Shown: one piece after another, positions 52,321-61,293 of the stretch
Position numbering within the stretch: position 1 is the stretch's first letter
Layout: each line of letters begins with the position of its first letter
Assembly (NCBI GenBank): GCA_905221605.1
Contig: CAJNDS010002656.1
Coordinates: forward strand, 186,001 to 250,000
Reading direction: 5' to 3'
Length of the DNA stretch: 64,000 nucleotides
DNA from: Symbiodinium natans
Taxonomy: Eukaryota; Sar; Dinophyceae; Suessiales; Symbiodiniaceae
Notes under the pieces: generated by a model
Told to the model about the DNA's origin: nothing
The model's input: the letters and a program-made list of their open reading frames with translations, nothing else
The model's database searches: none
Translations under genes and position numbers: made by a program

Positions 52321-52661
52321 GTGATCCTCGGGCGTGACCCCACGGTTGTTGAAATGGGGCCGCTTCGTCGTTTACGGTGCGCAGCTGCGACTGCGGCTAT
52401 GGCGGAGCTTAAGTTGGAGGTCGGAAGATCGGACGCAACAGAGCCATGTCAACCGCAAACTAACACTCCAAGGACATCAAGACCTTATACAACCACCAAT
52501 TCAGCAACAACTGACTAAGTTACAGCTTCTTGGCACCCTAAACCCTAAACCCTAAATGCTAAACCTCAAACCCCAAATCCTAAACCCGAAACCCTAAACC
52601 CTATTTCCGTGGAGGCAAAGGCTGCACCTGCTGCAGTGGCTTCGTGAGTTTCAAGTGTATA
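52321..52661 (+). CDS. Candidate exons before a MITE
   Basis: 52,321-52,518 is open in two plus frames (ILGRDPTVVEMGPLRRLRCA ... or LLKWGRFVVYGAQLRLRLWR ...). 52,612-52,654 reads WRQRLHLLQWLREFQ and ends TTTCAA^GTGTAT just before a family A element whose other end supplies CCCAAAG. Unknown product. Confidence 0.35.
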
Positions 52662-52825
52662 TTGGGATGTTCATGATTTTCCCCTTATACTAACAGTTCT
52701 TAAAAGGGATTAGGGTTTAGGCTTTACGGTTTAGGGCTTAGGGTTTAGGGTTTAGGGTTTAGGGTTTAGGGTTAGGGTACTAGAATCCCTACTAAGGACT
52801 GTTAGTATCAGGGGGAACATCCCAA
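52662..52825. mobile_element. MITE family A with a telomeric tract inserted inside it
   Basis: Outer halves are standard: TTGGGATGTTC ... CCCCTTATACTAACAGTTCTT on the left and GGACTGTTAGTATCAGGGGG, AACATCCCAA on the right. Other copies have 10-50 bp between the halves. Here AAAAGGGAT is followed by about nine TTTAGGG-type units (52,709-52,777) before TACTAGAATCCC. The telomeric sequence therefore entered an element already in place. Confidence 0.85.
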
Positions 52826-53084
52826 AGCTTATAATTTTCCGGAGCTTCAACCTCGAAAACCCCCAACAAGGTGCCAAAGGCTTGGTATTGGAGAAATAAG
52901 TTTCTGTTTTGAGAACCGAGAAGGGTTTAGGATTTAAGGCTTAATGTTCAGGGTTTAGGGTTTAGGCTTTGGGGTTTAAGGTCCCTAAACCCTAAACCCT
53001 AAACCCTAAACCCTAAACCCTAAACCCTAAACCCCTAAACCCCTAAAAAGGTTTTGGGTTGGTTTAAGGTTTTGGGTTGAGGGT

Positions 53085-56000
53085 ATTGAAGGGCCAAGAA
53101 GCTCTGGCAACAAAGATGGTCTTCTCCTCCTCGTGGGCACGGTAGGCTTCGTAGCCGCACCAGAGCCTGCCATAGAGAAATCGGATTCCAGGTGTATCGG
53201 TATAAAATGCAAATAACCAAATATGTAAAGATGAAGATAAACAATGCACATATATATGCATACATATATATATATATATATAGTTGCTCATATATTTATA
53301 TCTATAGAATACACATATATATATATATATGCTCACCCCCCCCCAATGGACCCACCGCGGATGGCAGCCGAGTCCTAGCCAGATCAAGGCAAAAAACAAC
53401 AAAACAAGAAACTAACAAAAACCAACAAACCAAAAAAATCCAAAAAACCAAAAAAACCAAAAAAACCAAAAAAACCATCTTTTCCAAAACTATGGGGCTG
53501 GGGCCTCCAAAAGATGGTTTTTTTGGTTTTCTCGAGAAAAAGATGGTTTTTTTGGTTCGAAACCATCTTTTTCTCGAGAAAAAGATGGTTTTTGAGCAGC
53601 CGCTCTTCTAAAAACCATCTTTTTCTCGAGAAAAAGATGGTTTTACCAGGACAAGACCTCCAAAAACCATCTTTTTCTCGAGAAAAAGATGGTTTTACCA
53701 GGACAAGACCTCCAAAAACCATCTTTTTCTCGAGAAAAAGATGGTTTTTCCAGGACAAGATCTCCAAAAACCATCTTTTTCTCGAGAAAAAGATGGTTTT
53801 TCGAAGAGCGGCTGCTCAAAAACCATCTTTTTCTCGAGAAAAAGATGGTTTCGAACCAAAAAAACCATCTTTTTCTCGAGAAAACCAAAAAAACCATCTC
53901 TTGAAGGCCCCAGCCCCATAGTTTTGGAAAAGATGGTTTTTTTGGTTTTTTTGGTTTTTTTTGGTTTTTTTGGTTTTTTTGGTTTTTTTGGTTTTCTCGA
54001 GAAAAAGATGGTTTTTTGGTTCGAAACCATCTTTTTCTCGAGAAAAAGATTGTTTTGAGCAACCATCCTTCGAAAAACCATCTTTTTCTCGAGAAAAAGA
54101 TGGTTTTACCAGGACAAGACCTCCAAAAACCATCTTTTTCTCGAGAAAAAGATGGTTTTACCAGGACAAGACCTCCAAAAACCATTTTTTTCTCGAGAAA
54201 AAGATGGTTTTTCCAGGACAAGATCTCCAAAAACCATCTTTTTCTCGAGAAAAAGATGGTTTTTCGAAGAGCGGCTGCTCAAAAACCATCTTTTTCTCGA
54301 GAAAAAGATGGTTTCGAACCAAAAAAACCATCTTTTTCTCGAGAAAACCAAAAAAACCATCTTTTGGAGGCCCCAGCCCCATAGTTTTGGAAAAGATGGT
54401 TTTTTTGGTTTTTTTGGTTTTTTGGTTTTTTTGGTTTTTTTTGGTTTTCTCGAGAAAAAGATGGTTAAGTTTTAGGGGTTTAAGCCTCATGCACTACAGG
54501 GTTATAAGGTTCTAATCCTATAGGTATTGCCTTAACCTTTAACCCTAAACCTTTAACTTTAAACCCTGCAGGGTTAACCCCGTGAGAAATTTAGAGATAG
54601 ACCCCGAAAAGACCCTAAACCTTCTTACAGGGTGTAATGGTTTAAAAACCGATAGGACATGTATACCTTCAGCGCCTGTAGGGTTCAAGCCTTTGAACGT
54701 GCTAGACCCCTATAGGGTGCTAAGGTTCTGACCCTAAAGGGTTTAGGATTAAGGCTTAAATGCCCTCTAGGTTTAAATGCCTAAGTCTTAAACCCCAAAC
54801 CTTTAAACCTTCATCCTATGGGGTTTGAAGGTCAAGGGTTTAGGCTTGATTGCCGAGGGCTTTAGGGTCCTGACCCTAGAGGGTTTAGGGTTAAGGAATA
54901 GATGCGTAAACCTTAAACCCTTAAGGTTTAAACTCTATGGGCTTAGGGGGCTTAGGTTTTTTTAAACCCTAAGCCTTTAAACCTTCACACTACAGAGTTT
55001 AGAGGTGTTAAGGGTGACAAATTGATTACATACTTAGCTTTAAATGCCTGAATCTTAAACCCCAAACCTTTAAACCTTAACCCTATAGGGTTTAAAGGTT
55101 AAGGGCTTAGTGTTAATCGCTGTCTTAGGTTTAAATGTCTGAATCTTAAATTCTAAAACTTTATTTTTTACCTTATAGGGTTTAAAGGTTAAGGGTTTAG
55201 GTTGAATCGTCAGCTTGGATTTAAATGTCTAAGTAAAGAATCCTAAACCTTTAAATCTCATCCCTATGGGGTTTAAGGTTAAGGGTTCAATATGAACTGC
55301 CGGCATAGGTCTAAATACCTAAACCTTAAACTTAAACCCTAAACCTTTAAATATCTTAACCCTATAGGGTTTAAAGGTTAGAGGCTTAGCGTAAATTGCC
55401 GGAATAGGTTTAAATGCCTAAATCTTAAGCCCGAAACCTTTAAACCTTAGCCCAACAGGGTTTAAAGGTTAAGGGTTTAAAATTAGTTGCAGGCTTAATT
55501 AGGTTTAAATGCCTACATCTTATATCCTAAACCTTTAAAAATCTTAACCCTATAGGGTTTAAAGGTTAAGGGCTTGGCTACAGGTTTAAATGGCTAAATA
55601 TTAAACCCTAAGCCTCTAAACTTTAACCCTACAGGGTTTAAAGGTTAAGGGTTTAAAATTAGTTGCAGGCTTAGGTTTAAATGCCTACATCTTAAACCCT
55701 AAACCTGTAAAAATCTCAACCCGATAGAATTTAAAGGTTAAGGGCTTAGCTTTAATTACCGGCATAGGTTCAAATGCCTAAATCTTAAACCCTTAACCTT
55801 TAAACCTTCACCCTACAGGGTTTAAAGGTTAAGGTCCTTTTTTTGCAGGCTTAGGTTTAAATGCCTAGATCTTAAATTATAAACAAAAGCCAACAGAAAG
55901 AAAAACCCTCCGTAGGTGTGTGAGAGGGTGAATTAAGGAATACAGTCAAAAATCCGGTCACCGGAAAATCACCAGACAGCATAGGTTTTATCGGTATTTG

Positions 56001-56661
56001 CGGTACTTTTGCAAAGATCAAGGCCCGCGGTGGGTCCATTGGGGGGGGTGACCATATATATATACGCACACATACGCGCAGGATGCCCGTAGCACGTTGA
56101 GGTTAGGGTTCAGGGTTCACGTTGCCTGGTGTAGATGCTGCAGTGGCGGTTGGGCACCACCAGAACGCACGTACAGGCCTGGAGTGCCCGCGCGAAGGGC
56201 GACCGGCTGGGAGATTGCAGATACGTTCCTATGTCCAGATTCTGCGGATTGGCCAGCATGCAGCACCAGACGTGTCGTGAACCTGCGGGCCAGGAATGCA
56301 ACACCTTGGACAGGAACTCGAAGACACCCTCCTGCCAGGCATGGCTGATGAACAAGTCGCAGTCCAAGCCAGCCGGATGCAACATCAGGGCCCAGCTAAC
56401 CTTGCCTACCGCATCCGTCACTGGCATGATGTACTGCGCATTCACGGTGTGGATGTTTGGCCCGTACTGATCGTCGGATGGCTCAAAAGGGTCACTGTCA
56501 TCAAGAGGACGAATCTCCCCACACTGGATGGCACGCCAGACCTCCTGCCGCAAATGGAGCAGGTCTGACCTCGTCACACACCAGCGGTCGGGAGCCACGG
56601 TCTCATGTAGACCCAGGGCCTCCGGAGTTGTGTACCTCGATAACGACCGAGATCTCGCCAT
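53085..56661 (-). CDS. TIR-like domain protein split by a 2.96-kb palindromic intron
   Basis: Exon 1, 56,661-56,126 (ATG start, 178 codons plus two bases). N-terminal region MARSRSLSRYTTPEALGLHE ... with an acidic DDSDPFEPSDDQ stretch. Then the first TIR-type strand and helix CDLFISHAWQEGVFEFLSK (about residues 101-119), a second strand SRHVWCCMLANPQNLDI, and CVLVVPNRHCSIYT. It ends ACCAG^GC, a GC donor. Exon 2, 53,166 to about 53,085, after TATGGCAG: joined codons give YTRLWCGYEAYRAHEEEKTI, then FVARASW. The R-L-W-C-x-x-E signature corresponds to the SxWCxxE region of TIR domains, where Glu is the NADase catalytic residue (established for SARM1, plant and bacterial TIRs). Catalysis here is inference. 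The 3' end beyond FVARASW is not resolved. An upstream in-frame stretch (WQLAFVADFRKSA) leaves the start slightly uncertain. Confidence 0.78.
53190..53345. repeat. AT-rich microsatellite stretch
   Basis: (TA)n and CATATATATG runs at 53,245-53,335 inside the 3' part of the TIR-gene intron. A matching TATATATATA stretch is at 56,053-56,065. Confidence 0.85.
53470..54475. repeat. Array of perfect CTCGAG-centred hairpins in two higher-order palindromes
   Basis: The core palindrome is ACCATCTTTTTCTCGAG followed by its reverse complement (34-36 bp perfect), repeated about every 50 bp with spacers such as CCAGGACAAGACCTCC. Blocks 53,475-53,936 and about 53,920-54,400 each begin with ATGGGGCTGGGGCCTCC and end with its inverse GGCCCCAGCCCCATAG, so each block is itself a large palindrome, with (GGTTTTTTT)n linkers. 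Lys/Phe-rich frames on both strands are artefacts. Confidence 0.95.
54476..55870. repeat. Tandem repeat with AAACCTTTAAACC / GGTTTAAAGGTT inverted cores
   Basis: About a dozen units of 90-125 bp containing ACCCTATAGGGTTTAAAGGT, TTAAGGGTTTAG, and AGGTTTAAATGCCTAAATCT. Each unit can fold on the AACCTTTAAACCCTATAGGG core. It fills the rest of the TIR-gene intron. Confidence 0.85.
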
Positions 56662-56707
56662 CGCGCTCTTGCGAAAGTCAGCTACGAAAGCGAGTTGCCA
56701 CCTAGAG

Positions 56708-57950
56708 CTCTAGGGTTTAGGGTTTAGGGTTTAGGTTTAGGGTTTAGGGTTTAGGGTTTAGGGTTTTGGGTTTAAGGTTTAGGGTTTAGGGTTTAGGGTT
56801 TAGGGTTTAGGGTTTAGGGTTTAGGGTTAGGGTTCTTCTGCCACGACCCCAACTACCCTTTCATAGAGCCCTTTGGTTGGCGATAGCGGACATGTGCGGT
56901 AAACCCTAAAAGCCCCAAACCCCAAACCCTAAACCCTAAACCCTAAACCCTAAACCCTAAACCCTAAAAGCCCTAAGCCCTAAACACTAAAAACCCCGTG
57001 TCCTATAGCTGCCCCATACTTGCTTTAGATCTTCAGATTCTAAAATCTGCGCCTTCGCTGCCAAGCCAAATCTTCCGAATCACTGCAGGGTTTCGGGTTT
57101 AGGGCTTACGGTTTAATTGGGTTTAGGGTTAATTGGGTTTAGGGTTAATTGGGTTTAGGGTTTAGGGTTTAGGGTGTTTAGGGTTTAGGGTTTAGGGTTT
57201 ATAGTTTGGGGTTTAGGGTTTAGGGTTATGAACAAAATTGTACTTCTTGCAGGCATCATAAACGACCAAGAACTATTCTTTAAACACCCATTGTAAATTG
57301 TGATTGCTTGCAAGGGTGCTTATCTGTGCTCCTTCTTCTTCTCTTCGCCATACTCTTCTGACCGGAAAGAAAATGCAGTAATTCATAGCAATGTATTTGT
57401 AGCATTAATTATTAAGAGTTGGAAGTGAAGATCCTCATCGACCCTTGAACCTTGTGCACCGCATGGGCCAAGCACAGGCGGGGCGGGGCGGCATGGGCAG
57501 GGCCTTCTTGGATGGGGTTTTAGAGTTTAGGTTTAGGATTTAGGGTTAGGGTTTAGGGCTTAGGGGTTTCTTAAGACTTAGGGTTTAGGGGTTTAGGGCT
57601 TGAGGGTTTCTGAATACTCAGGGTTTAAGGGCTTAAAGGTTTAAGGGTCTAAGGGTTTAAGGGTTTAAGGGTTTAAGGGTTTAAGGGTTTAAGGGTTTAA
57701 GGGTTTAAGGGTTTAAGGGTTTAAGGGTTTAAGGGTTTAAGGTGTAATAACTTGACAACCTTGTGGCCACACCCGACAGATCCCCGACAGAGGCCCTGCT
57801 TGGGCCTCTTGACCCTCTTCTGGGCGGTGGGTACGGGTAGTTCGCCTAAAACCTAAACCCTAAACCCTAAACCCTAAACCCTAAACCCCAAACCCTAAAC
57901 CCTAAACCCTAAACCTTAGGTAGCCTGGAGTGGCGACCGCAGGGTCCTAG
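56708..57950. repeat. Telomeric tracts and variants upstream of the TIR-like gene
   Basis: TTTAGGG at 56,710-56,830, CCCTAAA at 56,925-56,975, TTTAGGGTTAATTGGG units at 57,115-57,165, TTTAAGGG octamers at 57,640-57,745, CCCTAAA at 57,852-57,915. Unique stretches at 56,840-56,900, 57,240-57,500 and 57,746-57,840 show no convincing exon. Confidence 0.7.
57640..57745. repeat. TTTAAGGG octamer array
   Basis: About 13 near-perfect copies of GGGTTTAA, a third homogeneous eight-base variant of the telomeric unit, distinct from TTTAGGGG at 9.15 and 51.1 kb. Confidence 0.9.
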
Positions 57951-58342
57951 GACAACTTGTGGCAGCGGGTTACGTGGTTGCCGCCGAGCATCGGTTGACA
58001 ATGAACTCACACGCAGCGATGTCTGATTTTTCTCAATTCATGGGCATGCTGTGGTGGCAGATATTGAATGCTACAGTTGAGCAACATCTGCATTACAGAA
58101 CAAGGGCAACGCAAGTGGACAGACTTTGCCTCCACTGCGAAGGTTTTTTTTCACAAGGCATTGCCAAGAGGCTTCCAAGTCACTGCAACCATCTTCACTT
58201 CTCCGAGCTGATCACCTGCCGGGCCACAAGTATGCGCCCGGGTTCGCCCTTTCGGTACACAATTGAGGTGCTCAGGAGGCCGCATGCAAAGCTGAAACAT
58301 GTTCCCGGTCCTAGGTCAACGGCAATCAAAAATGCTAGATGA
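57912..58342 (+). CDS. Candidate unknown protein exon
   Basis: From about 57,959 the plus strand reads VAAGYVVAAEHRLTMNSHAA, then MSDFSQFMGMLWWQILNATV, LHYRTRATQVDRLCLHCEGF and GSPFRYTIEVLRRPHAKLKH, about 127 codons to a stop. An overlapping frame at 57,912-58,022 (SLEWRPQGPRTTCGSGLRGC) is also open. Cys/His pairs (CLHCEG, CNHLH) are present but no known metal-binding pattern is clear. Confidence 0.35.
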
Positions 58343-59285
58343 GGATCTTGCGATAGTCAAACGTTTGCAGTTCAAAAGTCAGGGACAAAAACAAGCTTTC
58401 ACTGTCATATATGAAGTACATGAAATCGAAACCACACACACACATGAAGCGGCTACGGAAATAATGCGAGCGATACCTACTGGCTGAAACCCTTGCGGAA
58501 TACCAAATCTTGGCTATACGTTGAAGCCAGCTCTTGTATACACAGGATGCGGCAGACAAAACCACTGTTCACGTGCCAACTCCAAATGGAACGCGGGCCG
58601 TGTTTGCCCAATCGCTCCAAGTTGCCGTTTGGTATGCAGACACAAGACATGCAAAGCGAACAGTCAAGTGCCCCACCAGCCCAAAACGACACACTTAAGT
58701 GAACTTAAGTGTATAAGCCGATACAACGAGCTCTGCTCCAACCCATGGAGGACTTCAAATTGCCGAGGCGCTGGTGCGAAAGTGGGTCTTCTGCTGATTA
58801 AACAGGGACTATCACAACGGGCTGCATTCAGATGCACAGAGACTCAGTACATTCGGTACCTCGGGAAACGATAAAGAAGACCACCGTCTTATCTAAGGCG
58901 TTCTAGCTTGAGAGCGCCACGGGTTATGGTCCTTCAGTGCTGGGCTCCAAGCTTTCGTCATAGAATGCCTTGTTCATTGTTTACTAATACTGACAAGAAG
59001 CCGACACCGGCCGGTGCCGCGTTACTGCTTCTCGTTTTGCCTCTAATTTCAAGCCTACGGTGACGCCTCACGTTTGATAAGCCCCATACTTAAGATCTGC
59101 GCGCCCATCCGTTGTCCTGCATGCAAAAGAACCTTCTCACAGTGGTCCACAATGGCTCAATGTCCTGTGGAACACAACCGCCGAAGGCGCTGCGCTGCTT
59201 GAGCTGCGAGTTGAAGTTCCAGGTGTTGGGGTTTTGGTGTTTAGGGCTCTAGGGTTTGGGATTTAAGGTTCTTGGGATTTTAGGT
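58343..59285. other. Unique region without an assigned gene
   Basis: Nearly free of telomeric units. Several overlapping frames of 60-117 codons occur on both strands (for example plus 58,521-58,874), none with a recognisable domain or consistent third-position bias. It may hold exons or an old transposon remnant. Confidence 0.3.
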
Positions 59286-59340
59286 TTAGGGTATTCTCGG
59301 CTTGGGAGTTGAAGGCTGCTTTTGCTCTTGAGCCCTCGCG

Positions 59341-59586
59341 TCACGCGCTCGCCCGCTCGAGGCTAGCCCAAATTCTGTATCCCCTATGGTCAACAGCAAC
59401 TTTACCCCAATCCGGTTTGACATGTGTCTTGGCATACGACAAACCGTGGGGGGCTCCAAAGCAAATTTCAAAACGTCTCACCCTAGCTTCCTGCCCCACT
59501 CTCTCGACCCTAAGCCCGAACCCCCTACGTCCCGGAAGCCCATCTAAACTCACAACCCGCAACCCTGCCACCCTGACAGCTGACAA
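59341..59586 (-). CDS. Candidate terminal exon
   Basis: Reads FEICFGAPHGLSYAKTHVKP, then DWGKVAVDHRGYRIWASLER, ending ASA-stop. The minus frame is more protein-like than the open plus frame over the same bases, which is Pro/Ser/Arg-rich. Family unknown. Confidence 0.4.
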   Translation of the reverse strand: MSAVRVAGLRVVSLDGLPGRRGFGLRVERVGQEARVRRFEICFGAPHGLSYAKTHVKPDWGKVAVDHRGYRIWASLERASA

Positions 59587-59856
59587 CCCTGTCGCATCCT
59601 GTCGCTGTGGGAGGTGGTCACCAGCATCCGTTTAGGGTTTAGGGTTTAGCTAAACCCTAGGGTTTAGGGTTTAGGGTGAAAGGACACTGCCAGGTCCACA
59701 GCATGCAGGGCGATTACTTTGACATGATGACAGAGGCGGGCCAAGCTCCACCCTTCGGTTTTTTCCGGAACTTCTGTAACCCCTAAACTCTCATTAGCCT
59801 CCTCAGCGATTCTCTTTCACCTTTCCATGGTGCCCAAAGGGGATTGTTAAGACTAC

Positions 59857-60234
59857 TTGTTTACAAAGGTATCAACTGAGTGCGAGTTTGAATGTAGGTT
59901 GGGCCCTGACCCGGGTGCTCTGCCAGCAGAGCGACAAGATGGCGCTCAAGGACTTCTTGGCAGCTCCCAAAGTGGAAGGAGACTCGACGTTAAAGCAGTT
60001 TGGATGCAGATCGCGTTGTTGCAAACAGGCGACGTGCTAGAAGGGATCTCGGCCAAACTTGACCGCAAATTCTTTCTCGGCAGGGTCACAGGAAAGGGAG
60101 GTATGGCGAGGGACATCCCAGCGAAGGTTGAGACGGGATGTGGCAGGGAGTGTGGTAGGGGCCTGCATCAGGCAAATCCAAGAAGCCATTGCAACAACCA
60201 TGTTAGGGGAAGTGACATAAGCAGTGCCGGCTAG
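59857..60234 (+). CDS. Candidate exon(s)
   Basis: A 125-codon plus frame (KVSTECEFECRLGPDPGALP ... VWMQIALLQTGDVLEGISAK ...) ends at TAG. A second plus frame over 59,915-60,040 reads QQSDKMALKDFLAAPKVEGD and looks equally good, so two exons in different frames are possible. No family recognised. Confidence 0.35.
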   Translation: MFTKVSTECEFECRLGPDPGALPAERQDGAQGLLGSSQSGRRLDVKAVWMQIALLQTGDVLEGISAKLDRKFFLGRVTGKGGMARDIPAKVETGCGRECGRGLHQANPRSHCNNHVRGSDISSAG

Positions 60235-60567
60235 AGGAACGATCATCAGTCATAGCCTCCCCAAACACTTGAAAAAGCAGCAGTCCTAAAGCCATAAAAC
60301 CTAAACCGATCCCGGGTCTTTATCTTCTTGTCCATAGCCATGCTATCTCCAGCCATAGCCTTGAAGAACTACATGAGAGGGAACGCAATGCATTGAACGT
60401 TAATGGAGTTCTGTGGCTCCAAGTGCCTCATCATAGAGGCATGAGGGCAAGCAAGCGCTCTTCCGCCCCCAGACAGAATGCTAAACCCTAAACCCTAAAC
60501 CCTAAACCCTCAACCCTCAACCCTCAACTCTAAACCCTCAACCCTCAACCCTAAACCCTAAACTGGA

Positions 60568-60680
60568 CTGCTTCCAGCAGAAACTGCCAAGGACGCCAGC
60601 TGCTGCGCGTGTTTTGCGGCCTTCTGTTGCGTGTGGTCACTGCTCAGTTGAAGGGGGTAAGACCTTTTGGAACTTGCCTT
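60568..60680 (-). CDS. Weak candidate exons
   Basis: Minus strand reads DQLQGKFQK then a GT (AAG^GTCTTA), and SSDHTQQKAAKHAQQLASLA to a telomeric tract at 60,560. It competes with plus-strand frames. Confidence 0.25.
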
Positions 60681-60741
60681 GGAGCTGGTCCCTCTTCCTT
60701 CGCCCCCCCCCCACCCAAAAAAAAAAAGCCTCGCAACTCAA

Positions 60742-60855
60742 CACAAGCTCAGAACCTCAAGCCGAAGCCCCACGCCCGCTCGCCAAAGACCTGCCTCAAA
60801 GAGCCCCAGGTGCGCCTGGTGGAGCCCCACGACCTGCAACCGAATTGGCTTAGGG
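60742..60855 (+). CDS. Candidate exon
   Basis: Reads NSTQAQNLKPKPHARSPKTC, then LKEPQVRLVEPHDLQPNWL, with very high third-position GC, and is followed by a G-run. No family recognised. Confidence 0.35.
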
Positions 60856-60999
60856 GGGGGGGGGGGAAACTGGGATTCTAAGCTTCACAAATTAGGGTTT
60901 AGGGTTTAGGGTTTAGGGTTTAGGGTTTAGGGTTTAGGGTTTAGGGTTTAGGGTTTAGGGTTTAGGGTTTAGTTCACAAACTTGTTGGGGCCAAGTTCA

Positions 61000-61272
61000 A
61001 GGTTCAAGCTTTGGATGGAAGCTCTACGGAAAGCGTTCCGCTGTCTGAGCAAGTACAGCAGAAGCACAGCAAAGCACCCCCGACTCTGCGACATCTCTCG
61101 CGAGCTTTTCCACTTTTGGGGGCACGGACGCCCCTGTGAAAGAGGTGAAACTGGCCACAACTTCTTGAGGATTTTAACCTTCGTGATGAAGCGATGGCGC
61201 ACCCACGACTGGCCAAGCCAGTCATTCGTGGAATATGAAAGCCAGTGCACTCATTGGAGTCACGGCTCTTGA
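61000..61272 (+). CDS. Candidate exon
   Basis: Reads KLWMEALRKAFRCLSKYSRS, then TAKHPRLCDISRELFHFWGH ... and FLRILTFVMKRWRTHDWPSQ to a TGA. Tail-to-tail with the TIR-like gene that ends at 61,294. The minus strand of 61,250-60,969 is also fully open, so this could instead be a downstream exon of that gene; strand is uncertain. Confidence 0.35.
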   Translation, partial: RFKLWMEALRKAFRCLSKYSRSTAKHPRLCDISRELFHFWGHGRPCERGETGHNFLRILTFVMKRWRTHDWPSQSFVEYESQCTHWSHGS

Positions 61273-61293
61273 AAACCCAACCATCTTACTGCT

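Larger units (their letters stand above)
53333..56060. repeat. Inverted pair bounding the intron repeat block
   Basis: CACCCCCCCCAATGGACCCA plus CCGCGG at about 53,335-53,364 is repeated in reverse complement at 56,024-56,050, and GATCAAGG follows both inward. TATATATA lies outside both. The pair resembles terminal inverted repeats about 2.7 kb apart, close to the intron ends (53,167 and 56,125). Confidence 0.7.

Noticed and set aside
53384-54515. Lys/Phe-rich proteins with KMVF repeats on both strands
   Set aside because: They are readings of the CTCGAG-centred palindrome, which is identical on both strands, and they lie inside an intron.
58335-58874. Retroelement remnant in the 58-59 kb region
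   Set aside because: I could not find reverse-transcriptase, integrase or RNase H motifs in any frame.
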